NCBI RefSeq assembly: GCF_024979235.1
Contig: NZ_JANLCM010000002.1
Location: forward strand, 1,581,841 to 1,645,840
DNA: 64,000 nt
Reading direction: 5' to 3'
From: Herbiconiux aconitum
GTDB lineage: Bacteria > Actinomycetota > Actinomycetes > Actinomycetales > Microbacteriaceae
Numbering within the stretch: the stretch's first letter is position 1; the number at the start of each line of letters is the position of its first letter. The translations under genes were made by a program, and so were the position numbers. The notes under the pieces are model-generated. The model was not told the DNA's origin. It worked only from the letters and a program-made list of their open reading frames with translations, and did not search any database. Positions 52,539 through 62,383 of this stretch are shown in pieces.

Positions 52539-53277
52539 ACGCCACGTCCAGTGCCTGGGCCAGCGTGAAGGCTCCGGAGTAGAGCGCGCGACCCACGATC
52601 GCGCCCTCGAGACCGAGCGGCACGAGTGCGCGCAACTCGGCGATGTCGTCGAGACTCGAGATGCCCCCCGAAGCGATGACGGGGCGCGAGGTGCGCTCCA
52701 TCACCTGGCGCAGCAGCTCGACGTTCGGGCCCTTCAGCGTGCCGTCTTTCGTGACGTCGGTCACGACGTATCGCGCGCAGCCGGCCTCTTCGAGACGGTC
52801 CATGACCTGCCAGAGGTCACCACCGTCTTGGGTCCAGCCGCGGGCCGCGAGCGTCGTGCCGCGCACGTCGAGGCCGACGGCGATCGCGTCGCCGTAGCGG
52901 GCGATGACGTTGGCGGCCCACTCGGGGTTCTCGAGGGCGGCGGTGCCGAGGTTGATGCGCTTCGCCCCGGATTCGAGCGCCGTCTCGAGGCTCTCGTCGT
53001 CGCGGATGCCGCCCGAGACCTCGACGTTGACCCCTCGGGCCTGGCGGATGACCTTCTTGATGATGCCGAGGTTGCTGCCGCGCCCGAACGCCGCGTCGAG
53101 GTCGACGAGGTGGATCCACTCCGCACCCTGCGCGATCCAGTCCGCCGCCGCGTCGACCGGATCACCATGGTTGGTCTCGGTGCCGGCCCTGCCCTGGGTC
53201 AGCCGCACGGCTTTGCCGTCGGCGACGTCGACGGCCGGAAGCAGCACGAGACCGGGCGCTTTGTTGAACTCGCTCAT
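52531..53277 (-). CDS. hisA: Phosphoribosyl isomerase HisA, probably bifunctional PriA
   Basis: The 248-aa (beta/alpha)8 enzyme isomerises ProFAR in histidine synthesis. [15 protein letters not shown] (catalytic Asp), [11 protein letters not shown] and [14 protein letters not shown] (second Asp) are present. In actinobacteria this enzyme (PriA) usually also replaces TrpF; that function is inferred from taxonomy. ATG at 53277. Confidence 0.94.
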   Translation of the reverse strand: MSEFNKAPGLVLLPAVDVADGKAVRLTQGRAGTETNHGDPVDAAADWIAQGAEWIHLVDLDAAFGRGSNLGIIKKVIRQARGVNVEVSGGIRDDESLETALESGAKRINLGTAALENPEWAANVIARYGDAIAVGLDVRGTTLAARGWTQDGGDLWQVMDRLEEAGCARYVVTDVTKDGTLKGPNVELLRQVMERTSRPVIASGGISSLDDIAELRALVPLGLEGAIVGRALYSGAFTLAQALDVASD

Positions 53278-53330
53278 CACAGGGTGTCCTCGGAAGTATG
53301 GAACGGGCGCAGAAAACGCCCCTGGGAAAT

Positions 53331-53978
53331 CTACCGCAGGGTGCCGATCCAGTTCGCCATCAACCGGATGCCGGCGTCTCCCGACTTCTCCGGGTGGAAC
53401 TGCGTGGCCGAGAGCGGCCCGTTCTCCACCGCGGCCACGAAGCGCGAGCCGTGCTCGGCCCAGGTGACCAGCGGCGGGCGGTGCGTCTTGTCGGGGGTGA
53501 GGTGCCAGTCCTGCGCGGCGTAGGAGTGCACGAAATAGAAGCGCTGATCCCGGATGCCCGCGAACAGCACCGAATCGGCCGGCGACTCGACGGTGTTCCA
53601 GCCCATGTGCGGCACCACCTCGGCGTCGAGCCGTTTCACGGTGCCGGGCCACTCGGCGAGGCCCTCCGTGTCGACGCCCCGCTCGATGCCGTCGGCGAAC
53701 ATCACCTGCATGCCGACGCAGATGCCGAGCACCGGTCTCCCACCCGCGAGCCGCTTGTCGATGATCTCGCCGCCGCGAACGCCGTTCAGCTGCTCCATCA
53801 CGGCGCTGAACGCGCCGACGCCCGGCACGACCAACCCGTCGGCCTCCAGCGCAGTCGCGCGATCGGCCGTGACGGTCACGTCGGCGCCGGCACGCTCGAG
53901 TGCTTTGGCGGCGGAGTGGATGTTGCCGCTGCCGTAGTCGAGAACGACGACCGACGGACGGCGCTGCGGGTCGCTCAT
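53331..53978 (-). CDS. hisH: Imidazole glycerol phosphate synthase, glutaminase subunit
   Basis: The 215-aa class I amidotransferase has the nucleophile in LGICVGMQ and the C-terminal His/Glu pair in QFHPEKSG. It supplies ammonia to HisF, which is not in the window. It lies 13 nt downstream of hisB. Confidence 0.95.
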   Translation of the reverse strand: MSDPQRRPSVVVLDYGSGNIHSAAKALERAGADVTVTADRATALEADGLVVPGVGAFSAVMEQLNGVRGGEIIDKRLAGGRPVLGICVGMQVMFADGIERGVDTEGLAEWPGTVKRLDAEVVPHMGWNTVESPADSVLFAGIRDQRFYFVHSYAAQDWHLTPDKTHRPPLVTWAEHGSRFVAAVENGPLSATQFHPEKSGDAGIRLMANWIGTLR

Positions 53979-53991
53979 GCGCGCATCCGGA

Positions 53992-54597
53992 TCACAGGGC
54001 GCCCTTGGTCGACGGCACGCCGCTCACGAGCGGATCGAGCGCCTTCGCCTGGCGGAACGCCCGCGCGAACGCCTTGAACTCGGCCTCGGCGATGTGGTGC
54101 GGATCACGGCCGCCGAGCACGGTGAGGTGCACCGTGAGCCCGGCGTTGAAGGTGATGGCCTCGAAGACGTGACGCACCATGGCGCCCGTGAAGTGGCCGC
54201 CGATGAGGTGGAACTCGAACCCGGCCGGCTCCCCCGAGTGCACGAGGTAAGGGCGGCCCGAGATGTCGACCACGGCCTGCACGAGCGCCTCGTCGAGCGG
54301 CACGAGAGCGTCGCCGAAGCGCGAGATGCCCGTCTTCTCGCCCAGCGCCTGACGGATGGCCTGACCCAGCACGATCCCGACGTCTTCGACCGTGTGGTGC
54401 ACGTCGATCTCGATGTCGCCTTTCGCCCGCACAGTGAGGTCGGTGAGGGAGTGTTTCGCGAACGCCGTGAGCAGGTGGTCGTAGAACGGCACCGACGTCT
54501 GGATGTCGGAGACGCCGGTTCCGTCGAGGTCGAGGGTGAGGTCGATCGACGACTCGCTCGTCTCCCGCTGGAGGTGGGCGGTGCGGGGTTCAGTCAT
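53992..54597 (-). CDS. hisB: Imidazoleglycerol-phosphate dehydratase
   Basis: The 201-aa monofunctional dehydratase has the duplicated metal-binding segments [13 protein letters not shown] and HHTVEDVG. It starts ATG at 54597 in an ATGA overlap with hisC. A TAGGAT box also ends 6 nt before the ATG, inside hisC. Confidence 0.96.
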   Translation of the reverse strand: MTEPRTAHLQRETSESSIDLTLDLDGTGVSDIQTSVPFYDHLLTAFAKHSLTDLTVRAKGDIEIDVHHTVEDVGIVLGQAIRQALGEKTGISRFGDALVPLDEALVQAVVDISGRPYLVHSGEPAGFEFHLIGGHFTGAMVRHVFEAITFNAGLTVHLTVLGGRDPHHIAEAEFKAFARAFRQAKALDPLVSGVPSTKGAL

Positions 54598-55706
54598 GGC
54601 ACGATCCTACCGAGAGGCCGTTCGACACTCTCCGCCGTCAGTTCGCGCATGGCGTCGAGGAACGCTGTGGTCTCGGCCTGTGTGCCCGCGCTCACCCGCA
54701 GGTGACCCGGGATGCTGAGGTTGCGGATGATGATGCCCCGCTCGATCAGCCGGTCGAACAGCCACTCCGGGTCGTCGACCCCGCCGAACAGCACGAAGTT
54801 CGAGGCGCTCGGCCACGGTGAGTAGCCCAGCGCGCTGAGGCCCTCGATGATGCGGTCGCGCTGGGCCTTGATGTCGTCGACCATCGCGAGCATCTCGGGG
54901 GCGTGGGCCAGGGCGGCAACGGCCGCCGCCTGGGTGAGTGCGGAGAGGTGGTAGGGCAGGCGCACAAGACGCAGGGCATCCGTCACCGCCGGGTCGGCCG
55001 CGAGGTAGCCGAGGCGGGCACCGGCGAAGGCGAAGGCTTTGCTCATGGTGCGGGAGACGATGAGACGCGGCCGCCCCTCGAGCAGGCTCAGTGCATCCGG
55101 TTCGTCGCTCGGCGTGAACTCGGCGTAGGCCTCGTCGACCACCACGATGCCGTCGGTCGCGTCGTATGCCGCCGCGATCGTATCGAGACCGAGCGCGGTT
55201 CCCGTGGGATTATTCGGCGAGCAGAAGAAGACGATGTCGGGATTCGTGCGCTCGATCCAGTCGACCGCGGTCTCGGGCGAGATCTCGAAGCCCTCGTCGC
55301 GCTCCCCCGCGATCCAGCGGGTGCCGGTGGCGGCGGCGATGATCGAGTGCATGGAGTAGGTGGGCGGGAAGCCGAGCACCGAACGGCCGGGCCCGCCGAA
55401 GGCCATCAGGATCTGCTGCAGCACTTCGTTGGAACCGTTGGCGGCCCAGATGTTGTCGCGCGTGAGGCCGGCACCGAGGTAGCCGGCGAGCGAGTCGCGC
55501 AGAGCGGTGAACTCGCGGTCGGGGTAGCGGTTGACGGTGAGCAGCTCGCGGGCGATGGACTCGATGATGTCGCGCGCCACGTCTTCGGGAATCGGATGGG
55601 TGTTCTCGTTGACGTTCAGTTCCACCGGCAGGTGCAGGTGCGGAGCGCCGTAGGGGCTGAGACCGCGGAGGTCGTCTCGAATGGGCAGATCATCGAGTGA
55701 AGTCAC
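54594..55706 (-). CDS. hisC: Histidinol-phosphate aminotransferase
   Basis: The 370-aa fold-type I PLP enzyme has [20 protein letters not shown] and the PLP lysine in [20 protein letters not shown] start at 55706 without a Shine-Dalgarno sequence; TAGAAT ends 7 nt upstream. It leads hisC-B-H-A; hisD and hisF are absent from the window. Confidence 0.95.
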   Translation of the reverse strand: MTSLDDLPIRDDLRGLSPYGAPHLHLPVELNVNENTHPIPEDVARDIIESIARELLTVNRYPDREFTALRDSLAGYLGAGLTRDNIWAANGSNEVLQQILMAFGGPGRSVLGFPPTYSMHSIIAAATGTRWIAGERDEGFEISPETAVDWIERTNPDIVFFCSPNNPTGTALGLDTIAAAYDATDGIVVVDEAYAEFTPSDEPDALSLLEGRPRLIVSRTMSKAFAFAGARLGYLAADPAVTDALRLVRLPYHLSALTQAAAVAALAHAPEMLAMVDDIKAQRDRIIEGLSALGYSPWPSASNFVLFGGVDDPEWLFDRLIERGIIIRNLSIPGHLRVSAGTQAETTAFLDAMRELTAESVERPLGRIVP

Positions 55707-55760
55707 CCGAGGAATTCTACCGCCCGAGGTCGGCCGACTCGCCCCGTCGACCTTGACGGA

Positions 55761-56108
55761 TCAGTTCGCCAAATCGACCGGAACGGCGATGCGCTGGCCC
55801 GGCTGCACCGAGGACTCGTGCAGCTGGTTGAGGCTCATGATCTCGGCGATCACGTCGCGCGGGTCGGCATCCGGCGCGATCGTCTCGGCGATGCCCCAGA
55901 GGCTCTGCCCGGCCTGGACCGTCAGGTAGTCGAAATCAGCCGATCCGGCGCTGCCCGTGGCGATGGCGGACCCACCGCTGAACATCGCGAGCAGGCCGAG
56001 CACGGTGATGGCGGGAAGAGCGATCACCACAGCGAGAACTTTGCGACCACGGGACGTGATGCGCAGCCGAGTGGCGTGTGCGGTTCCGAGAGGTGCTGCG
56101 TAGCTCAT
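55761..56108 (-). CDS. LysM-domain membrane-anchored protein
   Basis: The 115-aa protein has a basic N-terminus, a hydrophobic segment (about residues 24-45, VLAVVIALPAITVLGLLAMF) and a C-terminal LysM domain (DYLTVQAGQSLWGIAETIAP...IAVPV) that should bind peptidoglycan on the outside. GGAGGAATC precedes the ATG. A LysM gene divergent from lexA is a conserved actinobacterial pair (compare Rv2719c, a LexA-regulated cell-wall protein in mycobacteria). Confidence 0.88.
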   Translation of the reverse strand: MSYAAPLGTAHATRLRITSRGRKVLAVVIALPAITVLGLLAMFSGGSAIATGSAGSADFDYLTVQAGQSLWGIAETIAPDADPRDVIAEIMSLNQLHESSVQPGQRIAVPVDLAN

Positions 56109-56169
56109 GATTCCTCCTGAGGGATTCGCACCGGCGCTCGGCCGGGAGCGCCGGTGCGAAGTTATGTTC

Positions 56170-56183
56170 CGAATGTATATTCG
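56170..56183. promoter_or_regulatory. Candidate LexA operator (SOS box)
   Basis: CGAAT-GTAT-ATTCG is a perfect 5-bp inverted repeat with the 14-nt spacing of the Gram-positive LexA box (CGAAC-N4-GTTCG), with a symmetric C-to-T change. It lies between the LysM gene and lexA and could control both. A near-match (CGAAATGTCTTCG, 56203-56215) has the wrong spacing. Confidence 0.55.
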
Positions 56184-56353
56184 ATTTTTCGTGTCGTCAA
56201 GTCGAAATGTCTTCGAGAATCAGCGACACACTCGAATTCATGTACGTTTTCGAGCAGTTCTCGGATACAGTTTCGACCAACAGGAGAACTCAATCACCAG
56301 CCACCGACATTGATGCGGTGAAGGCGATCAGATCGACCAGAAAGCAGGTAGAC

Positions 56354-57028
56354 GTGGCGAACGATGCGGGCCGCACCCGGCGGCGAAAGAGCCTGAGCGA
56401 CAAGCAGCTCGCCATCCTCGACGTCATCCAGCGCTCGGTGATCGCGCGGGGCTACCCGCCGAGCATGCGCGAGATCGGCGACGCCGTCGGGCTCTCCTCC
56501 CTGTCGAGCGTCACGCATCAGTTGAATCAGCTCGAGCTGAGCGGTTACCTCCGGCGCGATCCCAACCGGCCGCGCGCGATGGAGGTGCTGATCGACGTTC
56601 CGGGGTCGGATGCGAATCAGACCCCCGACATCGACTCCGCCCCACCCGTGGGCGACGCGACGCTCGTGCCGCTGGTCGGCCGCATCGCGGCAGGCATCCC
56701 GATCACCGCCGAGCAGCAGGTCGACGAGGTCTTCCCCCTCCCCCGCCAGCTCGTCGGCAACGGCGACCTCTTCATGTTGAAGGTGGTCGGCGAATCGATG
56801 ATCGACGCGGCGATCTGCGACGGCGACTGGGTGGTCATCCGTCAGCAGAACACGGCAGAGAACGGCGACATCGTGGCCGCCATGCTCGACGAGGAGGCCA
56901 CGGTCAAGGTCTTCCGCCAGCGCGACGGTCACACCTGGCTGCTCCCCCGCAACAGCAACTTCGAGCCCATCCTCGGCGACTTCGCCACCGTCCTCGGCAA
57001 AGTGGTCGCCGTTCTCCGCGCGGTCTGA
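56354..57028 (+). CDS. lexA: LexA repressor
   Basis: With the GTG at 56354 the protein has 224 aa, the usual size. The N-terminal winged helix ([16 protein letters not shown]...[14 protein letters not shown]) binds SOS boxes; the C-terminal S24 domain has the cleavage site A113-G114 (GRIAAGIPI), S148 (VGESMID) and K185 (ATVKVF). The same frame is open back to ATG 56207, but the extra residues are not LexA-like and would start downstream of the operator; a GTG at 56318 is another option. RecA-stimulated autocleavage derepresses the SOS regulon. Confidence 0.94.
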   Translation: MANDAGRTRRRKSLSDKQLAILDVIQRSVIARGYPPSMREIGDAVGLSSLSSVTHQLNQLELSGYLRRDPNRPRAMEVLIDVPGSDANQTPDIDSAPPVGDATLVPLVGRIAAGIPITAEQQVDEVFPLPRQLVGNGDLFMLKVVGESMIDAAICDGDWVVIRQQNTAENGDIVAAMLDEEATVKVFRQRDGHTWLLPRNSNFEPILGDFATVLGKVVAVLRAV

Positions 57029-57101
57029 GCCCATCTCACGCGGTCTCGTCCCTCACCGAGTGGATCAGCACGAGATCGAACGCGACAGGCCGCTCCAGGA
57101 C

Positions 57102-57212
57102 GACCCAGGGTGAGCGCGCGGCCGCGTCAGCGACCGCTCGCGAACATGTCGCGCGGCGCCGGGCAGGGACCGGCGACGCCCGTGGAGCCCGCGCGAAGCA
57201 CGGGCCCCACGG
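57102..57212 (-). repeat. 111-bp intergenic repeat, copy 2, with covarying hairpin
   Basis: This is the inverted second copy of the element at 9672-9782, lying between the convergent lexA and metE genes. Read on the minus strand, its 15-bp hairpin (57212-57180) begins 3 nt after the metE stop and could stop transcription there; the rest runs toward lexA. The stem has different bases from copy 1 but pairs equally well. 57029-57101 holds nothing else that I recognise. Confidence 0.85.
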
Positions 57213-57215
57213 CAG

Positions 57216-59546
57216 CTAGACACCCACGCGAGCGCGCACCAGGCGGGTGGCCTCCAAGACGTTGCGCAATGATGCAACGGTCTCGTCGTAGCCACGCGTC
57301 TTGAGACCGCAGTCGGGGTTCACCCACACCTGGCGCTCCGGGATCGACGCGAGCGCCTTCTCCAGCAGCTCGGTGACCTCCTCGACCGACGGCACGCGGG
57401 GCGAGTGGATGTCGTAGACGCCCGGGCCCACCCCGTGGTCGAAGCCGCTCGCCTCGATGTCCTGCACGACCTCCATGCGCGAGCGGGCCGCCTCGATGGA
57501 GGTGACGTCGGCGTCCAGCTTGCGGATGGCGTCGATCACCACACCGAACTCCGAGTAACAGAGGTGGGTGTGGATCTGGGTCGAGGCCCGCACCCCCGCG
57601 GTCGCCAGCTTGAACGATCCCACCGACCAGTCGAGGTAGGCGTTCTGGTCGCGCTTCTTCAGCGGCAGCAGCTCGCGGAGCGCCGGCTCGTCGACCTGCA
57701 CGATGGGGATGCCCGCGGCTTCCAGGTCGTGGATCTCGTCGCGCAGCGCGAAGGCGACCTGGCGTGCGGTCTCACCGAGCGGCTGATCGTCGCGCACGAA
57801 CGACCAGGCGAGGATGGTGACCGGTCCGGTGAGCATGCCCTTGACCGGCTTCGACGTGAGGCTCTGCGTGAACACCGACCAGTCGACCGTGATCGGGGCG
57901 GGCCGCGACACGTCGCCCCAGAGGATCGACGGTCGCGTGCAGCGGCTGCCGTAGGACTGCACCCAGCCGTTCTCGGTCACCGCGAACCCGTCGAGGTTCT
58001 CGGCGAAGTACTGCACCATGTCGTTGCGCTCGGGCTCCCCGTGCACGAGCACGTCGAGTCCGATCTCCTCCTGCAGCTCCACCACGCGACGGATCTCGTC
58101 GCGCATCAGCTCGCTGTAGTCGTCGGGTGAGAGCTCGCCCTTCACGAGACGCGCTCGGGCCCGGCGGATGTCGCCGGTCTGGGGGAACGACCCGATCGTG
58201 GTGGTGGGAAGGAAGGGCAAACCGAGCGCCGCTTCCTGGGCCTCGAGTCGGGCGGCGTAGGCGTCGCGCTCGAAGTCACCTCCGCTGAGGGCCGCTTCGC
58301 GCAACCGCACGTCACCGTCGCGCACACCCGGCGCGGCCAGGCGGTCGGCCAGAGCCGCGGTCGCCTGATCGAGCTCCTCTTCGATGACCACGCGCCCTCC
58401 GCTGAGTCCATGGGCGAGCGTCGCGATCTGTTGCACTTTCTGGTCGGCGAAGGCCAGCCAGCTCGCGAGGCGCGGGTCGAGCTTCGACTCGTCCTCGACG
58501 TCGTGCGGCAGGTGGAAGAGCGAAGTCGACGATGACACCGAGACGTTGAAGGTCAGCGCGCCGAGTGCCTCGAGCTTGTCGTAGGCGGCAGCCAGGTCGC
58601 CCCGCCAGATGTTGTGGCCGTCGATGACGCCGCCCACCAGCACGGTCTCGCCCAGGTGCCCGAGCGCGGGGTCGAGTGCGTTCGGCAGCGATCCGCGCAC
58701 CAGGTCGAGCCCGATGGCTTCGACTCCGGATGCGACGAGCACCGGCAGCGCGTCGTCGAGACTGTTGTAAGCGGAGGCCACGAAGATCGACGGGCGCTCC
58801 CCCGTGGTCAACGTCGCGTAGGCGCTCTCGACCGCCGCCAGTGTCACGGCGCGCGGCACGTCGACGCTCTCACTGACGAGCCCGGACTCGTCGAGCTGCA
58901 CCCACTCGGCGCCGGCCTCGGCCAGCGTCGCCAGCAGCTCCTGGTAGACCGGGAGCAGGTCGGCGAGGCGATCGAGCGGCTGGTAGCCCTCGGGGGCGTC
59001 GTCGCTCGCTTTGCTCAGCAGCAGGAAGGTCACCGGCCCCACGATCGAGGGCCGCGTGAGGTAGCCTTCGGCCTTCGCCTCGAGGAACTCGTCGAGGATG
59101 CGCTCGCTCGCCAGCGAGAAGGCCGTCTCCGGTCCGATCTCGGGCACGAGGTAGTGGTAGTTGCTGTCGAACCACTTGGTCATCTCGAGCGGTGCCCGGG
59201 ATCCCTCGCCGCGTGCGATCGTGAAGTAGCCCGCGAGGTCGATCCGCCCGTCGGCGTCGACCAGGTCGGCGAAGCGGGAGGGCACGGCGCCCACCGTCAC
59301 CGCCGCATCCAGCACCTGGTCGTAGTAGGAGAAGCTCTCGGGGATCGACGAGTCACTCTGGCCGAGGCCGAGCTCGACAAGCCGCTCGCGGGTGGCGGAA
59401 CGAAGGCCCGCCGCCGTGCGCTCGAGTTGCTCGGCGCTGATCGATCCCGCCCAGAAGGCTTCGACGGCCTTCTTGAGTTCGCGGCGACGGCCGATGCGCG
59501 GGTAGCCGAGGATGGTGCCGGCAGGGAACGAGGTCTGGTTGCTCAT
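57216..59546 (-). CDS. metE: Cobalamin-independent methionine synthase
   Basis: The 776-aa protein transfers a methyl group from 5-methyltetrahydrofolate (polyglutamate) to homocysteine. The N-terminal barrel starts LGYPRIGRRRELKKAVEAFW; the C-terminal barrel has the zinc ligands in IHTHLCYSEF and NPDCGLKTRG and FPTTTIGSFPQT before it. The ATG at 59546 makes an ATGA overlap with the metF stop, so metF-metE is one unit that supplies and uses methyl-folate. Confidence 0.97.
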   Translation of the reverse strand: MSNQTSFPAGTILGYPRIGRRRELKKAVEAFWAGSISAEQLERTAAGLRSATRERLVELGLGQSDSSIPESFSYYDQVLDAAVTVGAVPSRFADLVDADGRIDLAGYFTIARGEGSRAPLEMTKWFDSNYHYLVPEIGPETAFSLASERILDEFLEAKAEGYLTRPSIVGPVTFLLLSKASDDAPEGYQPLDRLADLLPVYQELLATLAEAGAEWVQLDESGLVSESVDVPRAVTLAAVESAYATLTTGERPSIFVASAYNSLDDALPVLVASGVEAIGLDLVRGSLPNALDPALGHLGETVLVGGVIDGHNIWRGDLAAAYDKLEALGALTFNVSVSSSTSLFHLPHDVEDESKLDPRLASWLAFADQKVQQIATLAHGLSGGRVVIEEELDQATAALADRLAAPGVRDGDVRLREAALSGGDFERDAYAARLEAQEAALGLPFLPTTTIGSFPQTGDIRRARARLVKGELSPDDYSELMRDEIRRVVELQEEIGLDVLVHGEPERNDMVQYFAENLDGFAVTENGWVQSYGSRCTRPSILWGDVSRPAPITVDWSVFTQSLTSKPVKGMLTGPVTILAWSFVRDDQPLGETARQVAFALRDEIHDLEAAGIPIVQVDEPALRELLPLKKRDQNAYLDWSVGSFKLATAGVRASTQIHTHLCYSEFGVVIDAIRKLDADVTSIEAARSRMEVVQDIEASGFDHGVGPGVYDIHSPRVPSVEEVTELLEKALASIPERQVWVNPDCGLKTRGYDETVASLRNVLEATRLVRARVGV

Positions 59547-60532
59547 GCGTATTCCTTGATCGGTGGGGAGGGGACGAGCCCGCACTCGCGGAGGACGGCG
59601 AGTGCGGCGTGGTGCTGGTTGAAGGTGTAGAGGTGGAGAGACGGGGCGCCACCGACGATCACGGTGCGGGCGAGATCGGAGGCGTGCGCGACCCCGATCC
59701 GGAAACGCACGTCATCGTCGGGAGCGTCCTCGAGCGAACGGATCAGGTCGACCGGAACGTCTTGACCGGAGAGCTCCGCGATGCGCCGCAGCCGGGTGGG
59801 CGTGGTGACCGGCATGATGCCGGGCACGATCGGCATCGTGACGCCGCCGTCGCGGGCGCGCTCCACGAAGCCGAGGTAGTCGTCGGCGTGGAAGAACAGT
59901 TGGGTGATCGCGAAGTCAGCGCCCGCGACCTGCTTGGCGAGCAACGCGTCGACGTCGTGAAAACCGGCGTTGCTCCGCGGATGCCCGTTCGGGAACGCCG
60001 CGACCGACACCTCGAGCCTCCGGCGTCCGTCTTTGACACGGGAGGCCCGGGGAAGGCCAGGAACGTCTTCTTCGATGTAGGGCATCCGCTCGGCCTGCAC
60101 CCGATGGATCAGCTGCACCAACTCGCTCGCGCTCCCCAGGTCGCCCAGCACGACGTCGTCTTCGCTCGAACCCCGGGGCGGGTCGCCGCGCAGCGCGAGA
60201 AAGCTCGAGACACCTGCCTCGAGGAACTCGCGGATGACCGTGGTCGCCTCGGCATACGACGAGCCGACGCAAGTGAGATGAGCCAACGGCCGCACCGACG
60301 TGGTGTCGAGGATGTGGCGCAGCAGGTCGATCGACGCATCGCGGCTCGATCCGTTCGCTCCGTAAGTGACCGAGATGTACTCCGGATGCGCGGCCGCGAG
60401 CACCGCGACCGTCTCCCGCACCGCGCGAGTCGCCTGCTCGGTGCGCGGCGGGAACAGTTCGAAGGAGAACGGAACCGTGGGACAGTCGGGCTCCGAGCCG
60501 AGCGACGACGACGCGGCAGACGATGTGGACAT
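59543..60532 (-). CDS. metF: 5,10-Methylenetetrahydrofolate reductase
   Basis: The 329-aa FAD-dependent TIM barrel makes 5-methyltetrahydrofolate for MetE. PFSFELFPPRTE (catalytic Glu), VTYGANGSSRD, HLTCVG, LRGDPP and the FAD-contact region FAITQLFFHADDY are present. The ATG at 60532 follows GGGAGG. A longer reading upstream is not family-like. Confidence 0.95.
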   Translation of the reverse strand: MSTSSAASSSLGSEPDCPTVPFSFELFPPRTEQATRAVRETVAVLAAAHPEYISVTYGANGSSRDASIDLLRHILDTTSVRPLAHLTCVGSSYAEATTVIREFLEAGVSSFLALRGDPPRGSSEDDVVLGDLGSASELVQLIHRVQAERMPYIEEDVPGLPRASRVKDGRRRLEVSVAAFPNGHPRSNAGFHDVDALLAKQVAGADFAITQLFFHADDYLGFVERARDGGVTMPIVPGIMPVTTPTRLRRIAELSGQDVPVDLIRSLEDAPDDDVRFRIGVAHASDLARTVIVGGAPSLHLYTFNQHHAALAVLRECGLVPSPPIKEYA

Positions 60533-60776
60533 CGGTCGTCCTCCCTGTCGCTCGTGCGCCGAACGCCTCGCGGAGGGGGACCGCTGCTTCGAGGCCGCAC
60601 GCGACCACGGCGCATCCGGGAACCATCTCCGGTGGGAGGCGCATCGTGGGCGGATGCCGGGCTCGGCTGTCGCTCCTGCTGCCACGGATGCGGCAGCGAA
60701 TGCCCCGACTCTAACAAGCGGGGGCGGGAGACGACAGAGCCGTGACCGAATGTGACAGGAAGCCCGCAGACGCGAA
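60533..60776 (-). other. metF upstream region, no gene
   Basis: About 240 nt lie between metF and the hflX terminator. The minus strand contains several complementary GCATCCG / CGGATGC segments that could fold into alternative stems, and a GTTAGAGT -10-like box near 60711. I could not match it to SAM, SAH or cobalamin riboswitches by eye. No small gene is supported. Confidence 0.4.
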
Positions 60777-60812
60777 GAAGCCCGGGGCACGCTCCAGCGC
60801 ACCCCGGGCTTC
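60777..60812 (-). terminator. hflX terminator
   Basis: A 17-bp stem (GAAGCCCGGGG... with two G-U pairs on the minus strand) with a 2-nt loop lies 8 nt after the hflX stop and is followed by TTCTTCG. Confidence 0.75.
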
Positions 60813-60820
60813 CGGCACGG

Positions 60821-62383
60821 TCAGCGAGTGACCGCGAACTCTTCCAACCGCTCCTCGAACTCCGGGTTCACGAGAGCCCGCACGTGAGTGCCGGCCTCCT
60901 CGTAATCGGTGCTGAGAACCGTGTTCTTCTCATGCAGCATGGTCACGACGTCACCGCGCTCGTAGGGCACGAGCAGGTCGACCTCGACGGTCGGCCTCGG
61001 AAGCATCTCGTCGATGGCCGCCAGCAGCTCCGGGATGCCTTCGCCGGTTCGGGCCGACACGAAGATCGCGTTCGGCTCGAGGCCGCGCAGCACCAGCCGG
61101 TCGTCGGGCGCGACCAGGTCGCTCTTGTTGAACACCACGATCTCCGGGATGCCGCGGGCGCCGGCGTCGCCGAGCACGTCGCGAACCGTCGTGATCTGGC
61201 TCGCCGGATCGGGATGCGATCCGTCGACCACGTGCACGACGACATCCGAACCGGCCACCTCTTCGAGGGTCGAACGGAATGCCTCGACCAGCTGGTGAGG
61301 CAGTTGCCGCACGAAACCCACGGTGTCGGCCAGCGTGTACGGCCGGCCATCGGCGGTCGAGGACTTGCGCACCGTGGCATCCAGCGTCGCGAACAATGCG
61401 TTCTCCACGAGCACGCCCGCGCTCGTCACCCGGTTGAGCAACGACGATTTGCCGGCATTGGTGTAACCGGCGATCGCGACGCTCGGCACGGCGTTGCGCA
61501 CGCGGTTGGCCCGCTTCGCATCGCGCGCCGGCTTCATCTCCTTGATCTGCTTACGCAGCTTGGCCATCCGGGTGTGGATGCGGCGACGGTCGAGTTCGAT
61601 CTTCGTCTCACCCGGTCCGCGCGAACCCATACCGGCGCCGGCGCCACCCACCTGGCCACCGGCCTGGCGGGACATCGACTCGCCCCACCCGCGAAGACGC
61701 GGGAGGAGGTATTCGAGTTGCGCGAGTTCGACCTGCGCTTTGCCCTCGCGGCTCTTGGCGTGCTGGCTGAAGATGTCGAGGATGACGGCCGTGCGGTCGA
61801 TCACCTTGACCTTCACCACGTCTTCGAGCGCACGACGCTGGCTCGGGGCCAGCTCGGTGTCGGCGATGACGGTGTCGGCACCGAGCGACTGCACGATGGC
61901 GCGCAATTCCTCGGCCTTGCCTTTTCCGAAATAGGTGCTCGGGTCGGGATGCGGCCGGCGCTGCAGCAGGCCGTCGAGCACGACGGCTCCCGCGGTCTCG
62001 GCGAGGGCGGCGAGCTCGTGCAACGAGTTCTCCGCGTCGCCCAACGTGCCCTGCGAGTAGACGCCGATGATCACGACGTTCTCGAGCCGCAACTGGCGGT
62101 ATTCGACCTCGGTGACGTCTTCGAGCTCGGTGGAGAGCCCGGCCACTCGCCGGAGCGACTGGCGGTCTTCGCGGTCGAACTGGTCGCCGTCGTAGTTGGC
62201 ACCCGACGCATCCGCTGTCGCTGTTCCGATCGCATCGGGGCGCTGAAGCGCCTGCGCCGAACCGGTGGCGAACAGCGAGTAGCCGCTCGAGCGGCTCTCG
62301 GCGCTCGACAGCACGCGGGCGACGACGTCGTCGGTGGTGGTGGTGTCCGTGTCAACGGTCTCGTGGTCTGACATTGCAGCCAA
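60821..62383 (-). CDS. hflX: GTPase HflX
   Basis: The 520-aa protein has the HflX N-terminal domain (STYFGKGKAEEL), the glycine-rich linker (GGAGAGMGSRGPGETKIE), a coiled region and the G domain with GYTNAGKSSLLN, DTVGFVRQLPH and NKSD. HflX splits stalled or hibernating ribosomes. The TTG at 62383 is preferred because AAGGAGG lies 6 nt upstream; an ATG three codons later (62374) is badly spaced. Divergent from the methyltransferase gene with only 31 nt between. Confidence 0.94.
   Translation of the reverse strand: MAAMSDHETVDTDTTTTDDVVARVLSSAESRSSGYSLFATGSAQALQRPDAIGTATADASGANYDGDQFDREDRQSLRRVAGLSTELEDVTEVEYRQLRLENVVIIGVYSQGTLGDAENSLHELAALAETAGAVVLDGLLQRRPHPDPSTYFGKGKAEELRAIVQSLGADTVIADTELAPSQRRALEDVVKVKVIDRTAVILDIFSQHAKSREGKAQVELAQLEYLLPRLRGWGESMSRQAGGQVGGAGAGMGSRGPGETKIELDRRRIHTRMAKLRKQIKEMKPARDAKRANRVRNAVPSVAIAGYTNAGKSSLLNRVTSAGVLVENALFATLDATVRKSSTADGRPYTLADTVGFVRQLPHQLVEAFRSTLEEVAGSDVVVHVVDGSHPDPASQITTVRDVLGDAGARGIPEIVVFNKSDLVAPDDRLVLRGLEPNAIFVSARTGEGIPELLAAIDEMLPRPTVEVDLLVPYERGDVVTMLHEKNTVLSTDYEEAGTHVRALVNPEFEERLEEFAVTR

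Noticed and set aside
56207..56353. 49-residue N-terminal extension of LexA from ATG 56207
   Set aside because: The sequence is not LexA-like, the region holds regulatory-looking repeats, and the GTG at 56354 gives the normal family length.
60533..60776. SAM, SAH or cobalamin riboswitch upstream of metF
   Set aside because: Conserved cores such as the B12 box or the SAH GAGG-GCGYTGC element were not found; kept only as an unassigned leader.
60752..62371. A 539-aa plus-strand frame opposite hflX
   Set aside because: Antisense shadow; hflX motifs are complete on the minus strand and the composition is His/Arg-rich without family features.
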